From NCBI GenBank assembly GCA_015180985.1, contig CP054185.1:620001-684000 (forward strand): DNA of 64,000 nucleotides. Reading direction: 5' to 3'. The DNA is from Flammeovirgaceae bacterium. Lineage in GTDB: Bacteria; Bacteroidota; Bacteroidia; Cytophagales; Cyclobacteriaceae. The translations under genes and the position numbers were made by a program. Shown here piece after piece: positions 1-8,699 of the stretch. The stretch's first letter is position 1. Each line of letters opens with the position of its first letter. The notes below the pieces were generated by a model that saw nothing but the letters and a program-made list of their open reading frames with translations, had not been told where the DNA came from and ran no database searches.

Positions 1-1685
1 TCATCCCTGAAGAGCTTTGTCTCTTCTTCAACTCTAACGCACAAATCCAAGTCCTCATAAGATTCTAATAAGCTATCGCCTTGCATGATTTTATAATCGA
101 GGTTCGGCAATGGTCTTGGCTTATCCTCATCGACAACAAGGCTCAACCAAAATCTTAATCGTGCAATATCCACCGCACCCTTTTCAACGTCCACTCCATA
201 AATAGAACCTTGGATGATTTTCTCCTTTGCACTTGCTGGATTCCAGCTTGAATTACTTCCATAGGCTATTACCTCTTTGATAGAGAAAATTTCCAGAAGA
301 AGTCCCATTGGAAATGCGCCTGAACCAATTGCCGGGTCGCAAATTTTGACTCTGTCCAGGATACTTGCAACTTGAATTAATACGGCTGCTTCGATTTTAT
401 CTACTTCCTTATATCGAACTAACCTTTCGACAGTGTCTCTTTTAAGTCCAGATTCTGTCACTATGTATTCCATCAAACTTTCTTGGCACATATAGTGAAC
501 GATCTCCTTTGGAGTGTAGAAAGTACCCCGATCTTTGTTGTCTTCAAGGAGGTTTTCAAAAATATGTCCTAACATCTCAGGGTCAACTGCAATGGTGTGA
601 TCGTCTGGACTATCTTCGTGAACTGTGAAATTAAATGCTTGTAAAAAGTCAAGAAATCCCCGTTGCTTTGGATCTTCATTGCTGTCCGGATTGTGAAAGA
701 GTTTTGGATCAAAAGTGAGCACCTTTTGATCAATATCTTCCTTGTCAAAAAGGCCGCCATTCAGAAAAGGAATTTTCACCTTTTTCTTATCTGGCAATGC
801 AAAGTCATCATTCGGTCTTCCCTTGTGATTATTTAATGTGTCGAAAAACAAAACTTTAAGCCATCTTTCGTAAAAGGTTTCATTTGCTCCGCTTGTTAAA
901 TATAGATTCATTAAGAATTCAGGGTCTCCATCCTTATAGTCGACTGTGCTGGCTCCCAACCAACCCTTCTTTTGAACGAAGGAGAGAAAAACTAATCGCC
1001 CAAGAAGTTTCTTAACGAAGTCTCGAATAAGCTTTTCATTTCCATTAAATGCCGACTTCTTACAGTTTGATTGGTCTAAATATTTGAGGAACTTCTCATA
1101 GTGTAACTTGTATTCATCAAAGAATGCTTTGCTAAGTCTCTCGACTGAAAAGGCCTTTGTAAGAGCTTTTAGATCAATTGTTTTTTCAATTGATAGAGAT
1201 TCAAACCTCTCTGCTGCTGTCTTGCAACTTTCTCCAGGGCCCAATAAGAACGTATATCGTTTTGCGTTGGTCGATTTTTCTTTGATGCCGTCAGAGGTAA
1301 GCTCGCTATCTTTGGCTACCAATGTCAATCTCCAAATCTTCTTATTATCAGGCGAAACAAAACTGACCAAAGCAGCCTGTCCGGAAATTAGAAGTCTTCT
1401 TGCGTACTGTTGAATGGCTACCTTACTCTGTTCAATTCGGACTTTCGATTGAAGTGCAATTTCATAACAGGTTACTTCCGTTCCATCCTCCAGCGTTATT
1501 GCCCCATAGACTGAGATAGTATTTATTACCTTTTTCTCGGACGCAGTTGGCTGTATAGATGCTGGAGCTGGTGATTGCAGAAGTTTAAAATTGCTATTAA
1601 ATATTTGGCTCAAAACATCCTTTGAAAACAACAACCTATCATAAGGTCTTTGCAGTGATTGCTGAAGTTGTATTCTACTTGCCAT
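1..1685 (-). CDS. Eco57I-type DNA adenine methyltransferase, partial (N-terminal ~561 residues)
   Basis: The gene runs off the left edge, so only the N-terminal part is visible. Motif I of N6-adenine methyltransferases, DPAIGSGAF, lies near residues 450-458. The RGTFYTPKEIVHYM segment that precedes the methylase core in type IIG/Eco57I-like enzymes lies near residues 385-397. The NPPY catalytic motif must lie outside the window. The first ~380 residues are alpha/beta-rich and may hold a nuclease or specificity part, but no nuclease motif was recognised. The ATG follows the stop of the helicase gene by 3 bases, so the two are almost certainly one operon. Known members methylate adenine in host DNA and often also carry restriction activity. 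A self-modifying restriction or phage-exclusion role is inferred from the neighbours. Confidence 0.85.
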   Translation of the reverse strand, partial: MASRIQLQQSLQRPYDRLLFSKDVLSQIFNSNFKLLQSPAPASIQPTASEKKVINTISVYGAITLEDGTEVTCYEIALQSKVRIEQSKVAIQQYARRLLISGQAALVSFVSPDNKKIWRLTLVAKDSELTSDGIKEKSTNAKRYTFLLGPGESCKTAAERFESLSIEKTIDLKALTKAFSVERLSKAFFDEYKLHYEKFLKYLDQSNCKKSAFNGNEKLIRDFVKKLLGRLVFLSFVQKKGWLGASTVDYKDGDPEFLMNLYLTSGANETFYERWLKVLFFDTLNNHKGRPNDDFALPDKKKVKIPFLNGGLFDKEDIDQKVLTFDPKLFHNPDSNEDPKQRGFLDFLQAFNFTVHEDSPDDHTIAVDPEMLGHIFENLLEDNKDRGTFYTPKEIVHYMCQESLMEYIVTESGLKRDTVERLVRYKEVDKIEAAVLIQVASILDRVKICDPAIGSGAFPMGLLLEIFSIKEVIAYGSNSSWNPASAKEKIIQGSIYGVDVEKGAVDIARLRFWLSLVVDEDKPRPLPNLDYKIMQGDSLLESYEDLDLCVRVEEETKLFRD

Positions 1686-1688
1686 ATC

Positions 1689-4600
1689 TTAAGAAAAGCT
1701 TTGGGTAAGGACAATTTTTGGATTTATTATACCTCTTGGCTTAGGTTCCTGTATTGGTTGCTCAGTAACTCTAGCTGACAAATCGTAGCGGTCAAGAACT
1801 TGCGTGAACAACAATTCAATAAAAGTTTCTGGAGTGCGCATTACTCTTTCATTATTTGTAAAAAAGTCGTTTATCTCCTTGGGAAATCCTTTCGAAGCAA
1901 ATGTTCCTTGCTTGATCAGTTCCAATGTCCTTAGAAGTACTTTTCTCTTTTGTTCCGTTGGGGCAATCTTGACAATTGCATTTATATTGGTGATTGCCTT
2001 ATTTTCAGCAGGACTCAAATTTTTTCTTGAAACAGCCTGTATATTTTCCTGATTCTTCTCTGTTTTGAAGAATTCCATTGCAGCAAGTGCTTGTTCATGG
2101 TGCCTATCGTGAAGCGGAAAGGATTGTTCGTTCTGACTTGCTTTAAAAATTTTTACAGCCTGTAAAAAGTTGAGTTCCTCATTTGTGTAATCTGGAGTTA
2201 CCAAACAAAATACACCTGGGTGGTTTTCACTTTTAAGATAGGCCAAAGAAGTGTTGATTAGCGGGTAGTTGACCTCGCCATCATCCGTGTTCAGAATAGT
2301 TAATTGTCCGTCAGTAGCTTTCCGGCCACATCTGGCTTTATTGGGAATAGAGGCAATCTCAGCGAATCTTTTTGGTTCCTTTTTTCTGAAGTCCCTAAGC
2401 TCGTTCAGGTATTTCAAAATTTCGCTTTCTTCCTTTTGGATTTTATTCCCAAACAACGCCCCTTCGCCTTTTTCCTCCAACATTGAAAAAATCCGGTTGT
2501 CTTCTCCAAACGCTGTGTGAAAAGCTTGAAGTTTCCTTAAGGCTGTATTTACCAATTGAATCTGTGCATCACCGTGCGCTGAAGGATAAAAGTTATATAC
2601 GAAAATCTGATTTGCTCTTGACCCTATTCGATTGACCCTTCCGATACGCTGCATCAGTCTTGTCGAATTCCAGGGCACATCATAATTGACAATGACGTTA
2701 CTTCTATGAAGATTAATCCCTTCGGCTAAAACCTCGGTCGTAATAATTATATCATAATCGCTTTTCCATTTTTCCTCCTCCAAATTTGCGTCAAAGTTTT
2801 CGCGTAGCTTTTCCTCTACAGACTTACGATTATCCGCACTGACAGTGAGAATTTTATATTCACCCAATTTTTTAAATTGAGCTGAAAGCTCCTCAGCTGT
2901 TTCCTTTGATTCAGAGAATATCACAAGTTTGCCACTTTGATTCTTCTTAGAATCAAAGAAATTCTTGGCGACTTGATTTGCAAATTCTTCGAGTTTAGGG
3001 TCAACTGTGACCTTGCTCCATCGATCAATTAAATCATCAACTTTATCTTTATCCTTTAGTAACAGTATGTAAAATTTCTTATCAAAGTCTGTTGCCTTAA
3101 ATTCCCTGTTATTCCCGCCAGCCTTGTTAATTCTACTTTCAATCTCCTCATAACTCAAACCTTCTTCCAGAAGCTTATTGATGTCAAGGTCGGGTGCGAT
3201 AAAGACTCTGTCATCATCGAACATCGTTAGCATATTGTTAATTGCCTTTTGAAAGCGGCTGAGCGATTGTCGGAAGGCGAAGAAACTGCTTTCAAGACGT
3301 TTTACTAGCAATACTCTCATGATCGCTGCCAACCTAGTAGATATAGAGCTAACATCACCATAAATTTTTCTATCCTCATCCTTTGAAAGAAACTCTATAG
3401 CACGATATCTATAGTATCCCAAGCCTTCAATCTGCAATCCGTTTTCATCCATGCCCGTTATTAAGCTTACGGAGTCAAGAAACAGAGTTGTCAACTCATC
3501 GTCTAAATAGTAGTAAAGTGCAATAGGATCATCAACCCTCGGAAATACAATTCCCTGACTATCTAAATCCTCCAAATATGACGGATTCTTCTCTATGTCA
3601 GTTCGTGTTCGTCTTATTACCAGCGGTTCAATGACATCATCTCTCAATTTTTGGAATAGAGTCTTAAGTTTTTTAATATTTAAGTTTTGCTCTGAAGAAA
3701 GCTTCTTGTATTGCTCATTAATCGGCTTGAAATAATCTTGAAGATTCTTGATACTCTCAAGGGTGCTATTTCTTTTATCCTGAAATAAATAAAGCTGATT
3801 CTCAATATCCTGTGGCCTGTTATTGAGAGGTGTTGCTGAAATTAAAATCACTTTTTTGCGTGTGTCACCATCTTCAGCAGGGCGCGACCTAGGCATTTTA
3901 CATATTTGCTGAAGTTCACGGTACATATCGGTATAGTCATTTCGGAACTTATGCGATTCATCTACAACGATCAGGTCAAATTTATCAGCCCTTGAATGAG
4001 TGTAGTTTGTTTCATCTAAAATTTGGTGAAGACTTCCGATGGTGATAAACTCAAAGTGATTCTTTATTTGGAATTCCTCTGTGGTTCTTCTCCAATTTGC
4101 TTCAAGGGCAGGCGGAACTACCACAAGCACTTTTGAATGGGTACCATTCTCATAGATAAATTTCTTAATCACCATACATGCTATAATAGTTTTACCAAGT
4201 CCAACTACATCGGCAAGTATGAAACCATTGTGCTTCATCATAATGGCGTAACCCTGATTCGCGGCATCCGATTGATACTTCAATCGCATAAATTTGTCTG
4301 GAAGGAGCAAGTCAATATTGTATGGGTCATACTCGACTCTCTTCCCAAAGTACTCAATCAGCATTTTTATGTACAGCTCAAAAGGAGTGAAGTCATCCTT
4401 CAAGTAAGTCTTCCTTCTGATCTCTTTGGCTTCCGCTTGAAGGATTGGCACAGATTCGTCCCACAGCTTGTTAAATTCTTCTGTCGCAAATTTGACATCC
4501 TGATGATCACGCAGGCTTACATTGAACTCGTAATTCGATTCAGGATTAGAACCAAGGCCCGAGTCCGTCAGGTTGGATGAACCTGTGATTACTTCGCACG

Positions 4601-5045
4601 GGGCATGCTCGTTAAAATTGAGAGGTCGGAAAATATAGACCTTCGCATGAATCTTTTGTTTTGGATGAGCACGCAGTTCAATTTTTTCATTGATGAGGTC
4701 ATCAATAAATTGAATAATACCCTTCTCAGTCACTTCATTATAGTCCGCATCTTGAATATTCTGGATAACCTCTTTTAAAAACGTCTCCTTGGTTTCATGA
4801 GGATTATCAATAAAGTACTGACCCCGATCGTGGTATTTTTTTGTTAGAGCATCAACGTTTATTCCAACGAGGATTCTAATCTTTGGGATACGATCAAGAA
4901 AGGCCCTTACCTTGAAGTACCCGGATGCTCGAAAGTAGCCGACCAACGCGTCAAAGAATTGAATACTCTCAACGTGCGTAAAAACACCCTCAAATTTTTT
5001 TAGAAGGCTATTCCCATCCCTGTTGGTGAAAAACTTAGTAGACAT
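1689..5045 (-). CDS. PLD-type nuclease / SNF2-like helicase fusion
   Basis: A 1118-residue fusion. Residues ~1-200 form a phospholipase-D-like domain with one HKD-type motif (HAKVYIF from H133, then GSSNLTDSG at ~155). One HKD motif per chain suggests the nuclease works as a dimer. A superfamily-2 helicase follows: Walker A GLGKT at 282-286, DESH at 362-365, SATPLNN as motif III, then a C-terminal helicase domain with EVLAEGINLH and QRIGRVNRIGS (motifs V and VI). Such proteins couple ATP-driven DNA translocation to cleavage. Paired with an adenine methyltransferase 3 bases downstream, it suggests a restriction-like defence operon with some resemblance to DISARM parts, although no drmA or drmB gene is visible. 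The last ~250 residues are unassigned. Confidence 0.88.
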   Translation of the reverse strand: MSTKFFTNRDGNSLLKKFEGVFTHVESIQFFDALVGYFRASGYFKVRAFLDRIPKIRILVGINVDALTKKYHDRGQYFIDNPHETKETFLKEVIQNIQDADYNEVTEKGIIQFIDDLINEKIELRAHPKQKIHAKVYIFRPLNFNEHAPCEVITGSSNLTDSGLGSNPESNYEFNVSLRDHQDVKFATEEFNKLWDESVPILQAEAKEIRRKTYLKDDFTPFELYIKMLIEYFGKRVEYDPYNIDLLLPDKFMRLKYQSDAANQGYAIMMKHNGFILADVVGLGKTIIACMVIKKFIYENGTHSKVLVVVPPALEANWRRTTEEFQIKNHFEFITIGSLHQILDETNYTHSRADKFDLIVVDESHKFRNDYTDMYRELQQICKMPRSRPAEDGDTRKKVILISATPLNNRPQDIENQLYLFQDKRNSTLESIKNLQDYFKPINEQYKKLSSEQNLNIKKLKTLFQKLRDDVIEPLVIRRTRTDIEKNPSYLEDLDSQGIVFPRVDDPIALYYYLDDELTTLFLDSVSLITGMDENGLQIEGLGYYRYRAIEFLSKDEDRKIYGDVSSISTRLAAIMRVLLVKRLESSFFAFRQSLSRFQKAINNMLTMFDDDRVFIAPDLDINKLLEEGLSYEEIESRINKAGGNNREFKATDFDKKFYILLLKDKDKVDDLIDRWSKVTVDPKLEEFANQVAKNFFDSKKNQSGKLVIFSESKETAEELSAQFKKLGEYKILTVSADNRKSVEEKLRENFDANLEEEKWKSDYDIIITTEVLAEGINLHRSNVIVNYDVPWNSTRLMQRIGRVNRIGSRANQIFVYNFYPSAHGDAQIQLVNTALRKLQAFHTAFGEDNRIFSMLEEKGEGALFGNKIQKEESEILKYLNELRDFRKKEPKRFAEIASIPNKARCGRKATDGQLTILNTDDGEVNYPLINTSLAYLKSENHPGVFCLVTPDYTNEELNFLQAVKIFKASQNEQSFPLHDRHHEQALAAMEFFKTEKNQENIQAVSRKNLSPAENKAITNINAIVKIAPTEQKRKVLLRTLELIKQGTFASKGFPKEINDFFTNNERVMRTPETFIELLFTQVLDRYDLSARVTEQPIQEPKPRGIINPKIVLTQSFS

Positions 5046-5260
5046 TTAGCTGACAATGAGGGGTTTATAGTTTAAAAAATATGAATTCTCTAAAATAGCC
5101 CATTTTTGGCAGAATTTTAGGCTCTTTGAAAGTTTCTGGAAATCAAATGCTTAATTAGGGTTGCCTTTACCCAACGATAGATTAGCAACGAGGCGCTTAG
5201 GTGTTGTCGATGCTATTTCACGATAGGTCAAAATTTATTGAGTGAAGTAACTTTGTTAAA
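5046..5260. promoter_or_regulatory. Divergent intergenic region between helicase operon and DUF262 gene
   Basis: This A+T-rich spacer of about 215 bases must hold the promoters of both divergent defence genes. On the plus strand a perfect -7 element TAACTTTG (5248-5255) ends 5 bases before the ATG at 5261, which would give an almost leaderless mRNA. No clear TTG -33 element was found at the right spacing. A short hairpin, GGGT-TGCCTTT-ACCC, lies near 5157-5172. Confidence 0.45.
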
Positions 5261-7729
5261 ATGAAAGCAAATGAAGTAGCGCTTACAAGTTTTTTATCAC
5301 AAAACGAAACGCAATTTATAATCCCCGTCTACCAGCGCAATTACGATTGGACTGAAGCCCAGTGTTCGCAACTATTACGTGATATCATAGACGTTGGAAG
5401 TAAGAAAGGAGACACACACTTCATTGGAAGCATTGTTTACATCCATGATGGGGTATACACTTCATCCGAAGTAAAGCAATTAGTAATTATTGACGGACAA
5501 CAGCGATTAACAACCTTCAGTCTATTATACCTTGCCCTTTACAAATTTGCTCAATCCAAGGGCATGGAGGATTGGGTGAACAGAATAAACGACAATTACC
5601 TAGTTAACAAATATGCTAAAGACGATCTGAGCAAATTGAAACTCAAGCAGTCCGATGTTAACGCTCGTGCCTTTAAATTTCTTCTTAACAATAATGACCC
5701 TGGTCAATACGGGGAGTTTTCTCGTGTTATTGAAAATTTCATTTTTTTCAAAAACAGTGTTAATAGTGACAACTTTGACGTTGTTCTTCACGGATTAAAG
5801 TGCCTACTGTTTGTTGAGATTTCATTGGAACGAGGTAAAGATGACCCTCAAAGAATTTTCGAGAGTTTAAATTCCACAGGTCTTGAATTGTCGCAGGCTG
5901 ACCTCATCCGAAACTATATACTAATGGGGCTTGAGCCAAATGAGCAAATAAGAGTGTTTAATGAATACTGGGACATTATAGAGCAGAATGCAAAGGATTT
6001 GGAAAAAGAAGAAAGTAAGGTATCCGATTTTATTCGAGACTACCTGACTTACAAAACCAAAAAGATTCCAAACAAAGCAAAAGTGTATGAGGAGTTCAAG
6101 GCACGCTATGCCACACGTAATTCGAAATTTTACCAGGACACTCTACAGGAGATCAAAGATTTTTCCTTTCACTACAATAAGCTTTTAAACCCTTCCAGGG
6201 AGAGCAAACCCCAACTACGGAAACAGCTTGACTATATTAAGAGACTGGAGTCAAACATCTCATTTCCCTTTTTGCTACCGGTCTATAGTGACTACGCTAA
6301 TAACCAAATTTCTTCTGATCAAATTGAGGCCGTTCTAAAATTAGTCCAATCCTTTATTTGGCGAAGGTTTATCATTGGTTTGCCAACAAACGCTTTAAAC
6401 AAAATTTTCATGACACTCTACAATGACGTTGATGATACTCGATATCTTCCGTCAATACAAAGGGCCCTTATGAAAAAGAAAGGGGTTCAAAAATTTCCCA
6501 CCAATAGAGAAATTGAAGTGGCACTTGAAGAAAAGGATGTTTACAATATTCAATCCAAGAATAGAGTTTATTTTCTTGAACTTCTTGAGAATTATGAAAA
6601 TCGCGAGTACGTTTCAATTGAGAACAATGAAATTACGATTGAACACATTTTTCCACAAACTCCTGATGAAGTTTGGTATAATAAGTTGGATGATAATTCA
6701 ATATCCCTGTTTCGAGATAAGTTTTTGAATACTATTGCCAACCTTACTTTATCAGGAAATAATGGCAGCTTAAGTAATAAGTACTTTCTTGAAAAAAAGG
6801 CCATGAACAAGGATGGCAAGCAACAAGGTTATAACTTCAGCCGATTATGGCTAAATCAGTATTTGAGAGAAATAGATCATTGGAATTTGGATACTCTAAA
6901 ATCAAGGTTTGGATTGCTGCTTGATCGGTTCTATAAAATTTGGGAGTATCCTGACATTGAAATTGAGGAAGAGGTTGACACAGATCAAGACTACACTATT
7001 TACAATAGTCCCGATCCTCGTTACAAAAAGCTTGACTATTTTATTTGGAAAGATGAAAAAATTGTAACCGATGAAATTAGCAAGATGTACTATCATGTTA
7101 TTAAATCCTTATTTGAAGAGAATCCCTCCTCATTCTATCATCAAGAAATAAAGTCCATCCTTGCCGCAACAAGTAACCCTGACGAATTGCGAACTCCATA
7201 TCAGGTTAGCCCTAATTATTTCATTGAATCGAACATCGACAACAACAGTAAGTTTAGGAAGTTGAGAGCACTCCTTACGCGAGTAGACTGCGAAGAAGAG
7301 TTGCTTATAAATTTTTCTGAATTGGAGCCTGAAGATCAGGAGTTGGAAACGAAGGACAGGACTTATTGGATTGAGAGAGCAGGATTGCTTAGTGTAGGAA
7401 TAGTTGATGATTGTCTAAATATTATCCATGCCATTGATAAAGGGATAACGCTTAACTACAACCAATCCTATATTGGGTTAGCTCATCAAAATCGGTCTAA
7501 AAACTTTGCGCTCTTTGTACCCAAAGAGACGTTTACCAGAACATCCATTTCTTTGCCAGACTCTAATAAGTGGGTTGAACCATTGTCATCGCGTGGATTC
7601 AAATCCATCTCAATACATAAAAGAAATGGTCGTTTGAAGTTTAGAATAAGCAAAGAGAATCTGCAAAATGACTCTAATCTGCTGAGTGAGATATTCAGAG
7701 AGTCTTATGAGTTTCGATTCAACTCGTAG
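5261..7729 (+). CDS. DUF262/DUF1524 (GmrSD-like) nuclease
   Basis: An 822-residue protein. The N-terminal DUF262 (ParB/Srx-like) domain shows IPVYQRNYDW (residues 21-30) and IDGQQRLTT (77-85), motifs tied to NTP binding and hydrolysis in GmrS-like subunits. A DUF1524 HNH nuclease domain follows, with IEHIFPQ at 460-466, then conserved N-x-T-L and K-x2-F-x2-K elements. Known relatives are type IV restriction enzymes that cut modified phage DNA, and related DUF262 proteins occur in several defence islands. The last ~240 residues contain DYFIWKDEKI and form an extra domain I cannot name. It may recognise DNA or partner proteins. It is divergent from the methylase-helicase operon, so the two may be independent systems. 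Confidence 0.85.
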   Translation: MKANEVALTSFLSQNETQFIIPVYQRNYDWTEAQCSQLLRDIIDVGSKKGDTHFIGSIVYIHDGVYTSSEVKQLVIIDGQQRLTTFSLLYLALYKFAQSKGMEDWVNRINDNYLVNKYAKDDLSKLKLKQSDVNARAFKFLLNNNDPGQYGEFSRVIENFIFFKNSVNSDNFDVVLHGLKCLLFVEISLERGKDDPQRIFESLNSTGLELSQADLIRNYILMGLEPNEQIRVFNEYWDIIEQNAKDLEKEESKVSDFIRDYLTYKTKKIPNKAKVYEEFKARYATRNSKFYQDTLQEIKDFSFHYNKLLNPSRESKPQLRKQLDYIKRLESNISFPFLLPVYSDYANNQISSDQIEAVLKLVQSFIWRRFIIGLPTNALNKIFMTLYNDVDDTRYLPSIQRALMKKKGVQKFPTNREIEVALEEKDVYNIQSKNRVYFLELLENYENREYVSIENNEITIEHIFPQTPDEVWYNKLDDNSISLFRDKFLNTIANLTLSGNNGSLSNKYFLEKKAMNKDGKQQGYNFSRLWLNQYLREIDHWNLDTLKSRFGLLLDRFYKIWEYPDIEIEEEVDTDQDYTIYNSPDPRYKKLDYFIWKDEKIVTDEISKMYYHVIKSLFEENPSSFYHQEIKSILAATSNPDELRTPYQVSPNYFIESNIDNNSKFRKLRALLTRVDCEEELLINFSELEPEDQELETKDRTYWIERAGLLSVGIVDDCLNIIHAIDKGITLNYNQSYIGLAHQNRSKNFALFVPKETFTRTSISLPDSNKWVEPLSSRGFKSISIHKRNGRLKFRISKENLQNDSNLLSEIFRESYEFRFNS

Positions 7730-7908
7730 CCTTTAAAAAACACATTTTCCACTTCCATCAAAATACGCCTGAAGTTCCACACGGAACATTCATTCAAATT
7801 CGTTTACAATCCTTCACAAGCTTTTATAATCCTTCATAAAAGCACACAGTCGTTAATCTCCTTTTACAATCCTTAACCTTCACTTTCGGGTCTCTACATC
7901 TTTGACCC
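7730..7908 (+). promoter_or_regulatory. Intergenic region with 20-bp-phased direct repeats
   Basis: No gene is seen here. TTTACAATCCTT occurs at 7803 and 7863, and the variant TTTATAATCCTT at 7823, so the starts are 20 and 40 bases apart. Repeats phased by two helical turns fit binding of a regulator or replication protein. The site lies directly upstream of the phage-like gene cassette and is a natural place for its control region. Confidence 0.45.
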
Positions 7909-8193
7909 ATGAACGGAGCAGAAATAAATCAAAATCATGGAGCGGGAGGCAATTGGATTGCTTTCGTGTTCGGGGCAGTGTTTAACCTTTTAGGAAATGT
8001 GAATCTCATCTTCCTTCTCGATTACGCACTCCAGGCTGTAGTGGGTGGTATTATCTGCCTCGCTTTCAAGGTTCTTGGTGATGTGTTGAGTCCTCTTTGG
8101 GAAAAGCACAAAGAGCGTGTGAAGGATTTCACCAAGATGAGAAAGATCAGGGGTTTCAAGATCAGAAAGAAGAAACGCCATGATCAAGAGTAG
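7909..8193 (+). CDS. Small membrane protein with basic C-terminal tail (phage-like cassette, first gene)
   Basis: A 94-residue protein of unknown family. Residues ~15-65 contain one long or two short hydrophobic segments (WIAFVFGAVFNLL and an alanine/valine/isoleucine-rich stretch). The last ~25 residues are strongly basic, ending KIRKKKRHDQE. No signal peptide is evident. The next gene overlaps its 3' end by 14 bases, which suggests translational coupling. It opens a run of 18 same-strand genes with almost no spacers. A virion-membrane or holin-like role is possible, but nothing in the sequence decides this. Confidence 0.7.
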   Translation: MNGAEINQNHGAGGNWIAFVFGAVFNLLGNVNLIFLLDYALQAVVGGIICLAFKVLGDVLSPLWEKHKERVKDFTKMRKIRGFKIRKKKRHDQE

Positions 8194-8665
8194 GCACGTA
8201 TTGATCGGAGCCGGAACAGTAGCAGCCATCTATTTCGGTGGCAGCTACTTGCTCAGACTCAACAGGCTTTCAAACGAGCTGGAGTCAGAAACGAAAGTTT
8301 CAATCCACAACGTGAACCTGAGCGGCATCGAGCTTACGATCAATGTTAAACTCAAAAATCCAAGCGGTGGGAGTATCAAGGTGAAGCATCCATTTGTGAA
8401 GATGATCTACGCAGACAAGACCGTAGCATCCTCACAAGTAAAAGACGCGAACATCGAGATACCAAAGTTCAGTGAAGTGAACCTTGAACCAATCCGCATC
8501 AAGCTTGGATTTCTTAACCTGGCTACAACGGTTCCTGCTCTGATCAAAGAGTACAGAGAAACTGGCAAGCTGAACCTGGTGGTACACACAATCACGACCA
8601 TCAACGACAGTCTGCCTTATACAAAAATTGACAACATCACTTTTGGTGGCGGCAAGCCCGCATAG
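8180..8665 (+). CDS. Membrane-anchored LEA14-like (water-stress/hypersensitive-response fold) protein
   Basis: A 161-residue protein. Residues ~6-26 form a transmembrane segment. The rest alternates hydrophobic and polar residues as in a single beta-sandwich, with the type-2 LEA signature of paired strands (VSIHNVNLSGIELTINVKL, then KNPSGGSIKV). Proteins of this fold occur in Bacteroidota as periplasmic or surface beta-domains with no known enzyme activity. It overlaps the preceding gene by 14 bases and lies 34 bases before the next one. In this context it may be a minor membrane-bound virion protein. The fold is assigned by pattern only. Confidence 0.65.
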   Translation: MIKSRHVLIGAGTVAAIYFGGSYLLRLNRLSNELESETKVSIHNVNLSGIELTINVKLKNPSGGSIKVKHPFVKMIYADKTVASSQVKDANIEIPKFSEVNLEPIRIKLGFLNLATTVPALIKEYRETGKLNLVVHTITTINDSLPYTKIDNITFGGGKPA

Positions 8666-8686
8666 GTAAAGGAAAGTAGATGACGA

Positions 8687-8694
8687 AAGGAGGA
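8687..8694 (+). promoter_or_regulatory. Strong Shine-Dalgarno site before the transglutaminase-like gene
   Basis: AAGGAGGA lies 5-12 bases before the ATG at 8700 and matches the anti-SD core fully. Other starts in this cassette and in the flanking chromosome have only A-rich leaders. It supports the chosen start. Confidence 0.55.
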
Positions 8695-8699
8695 GGCGA

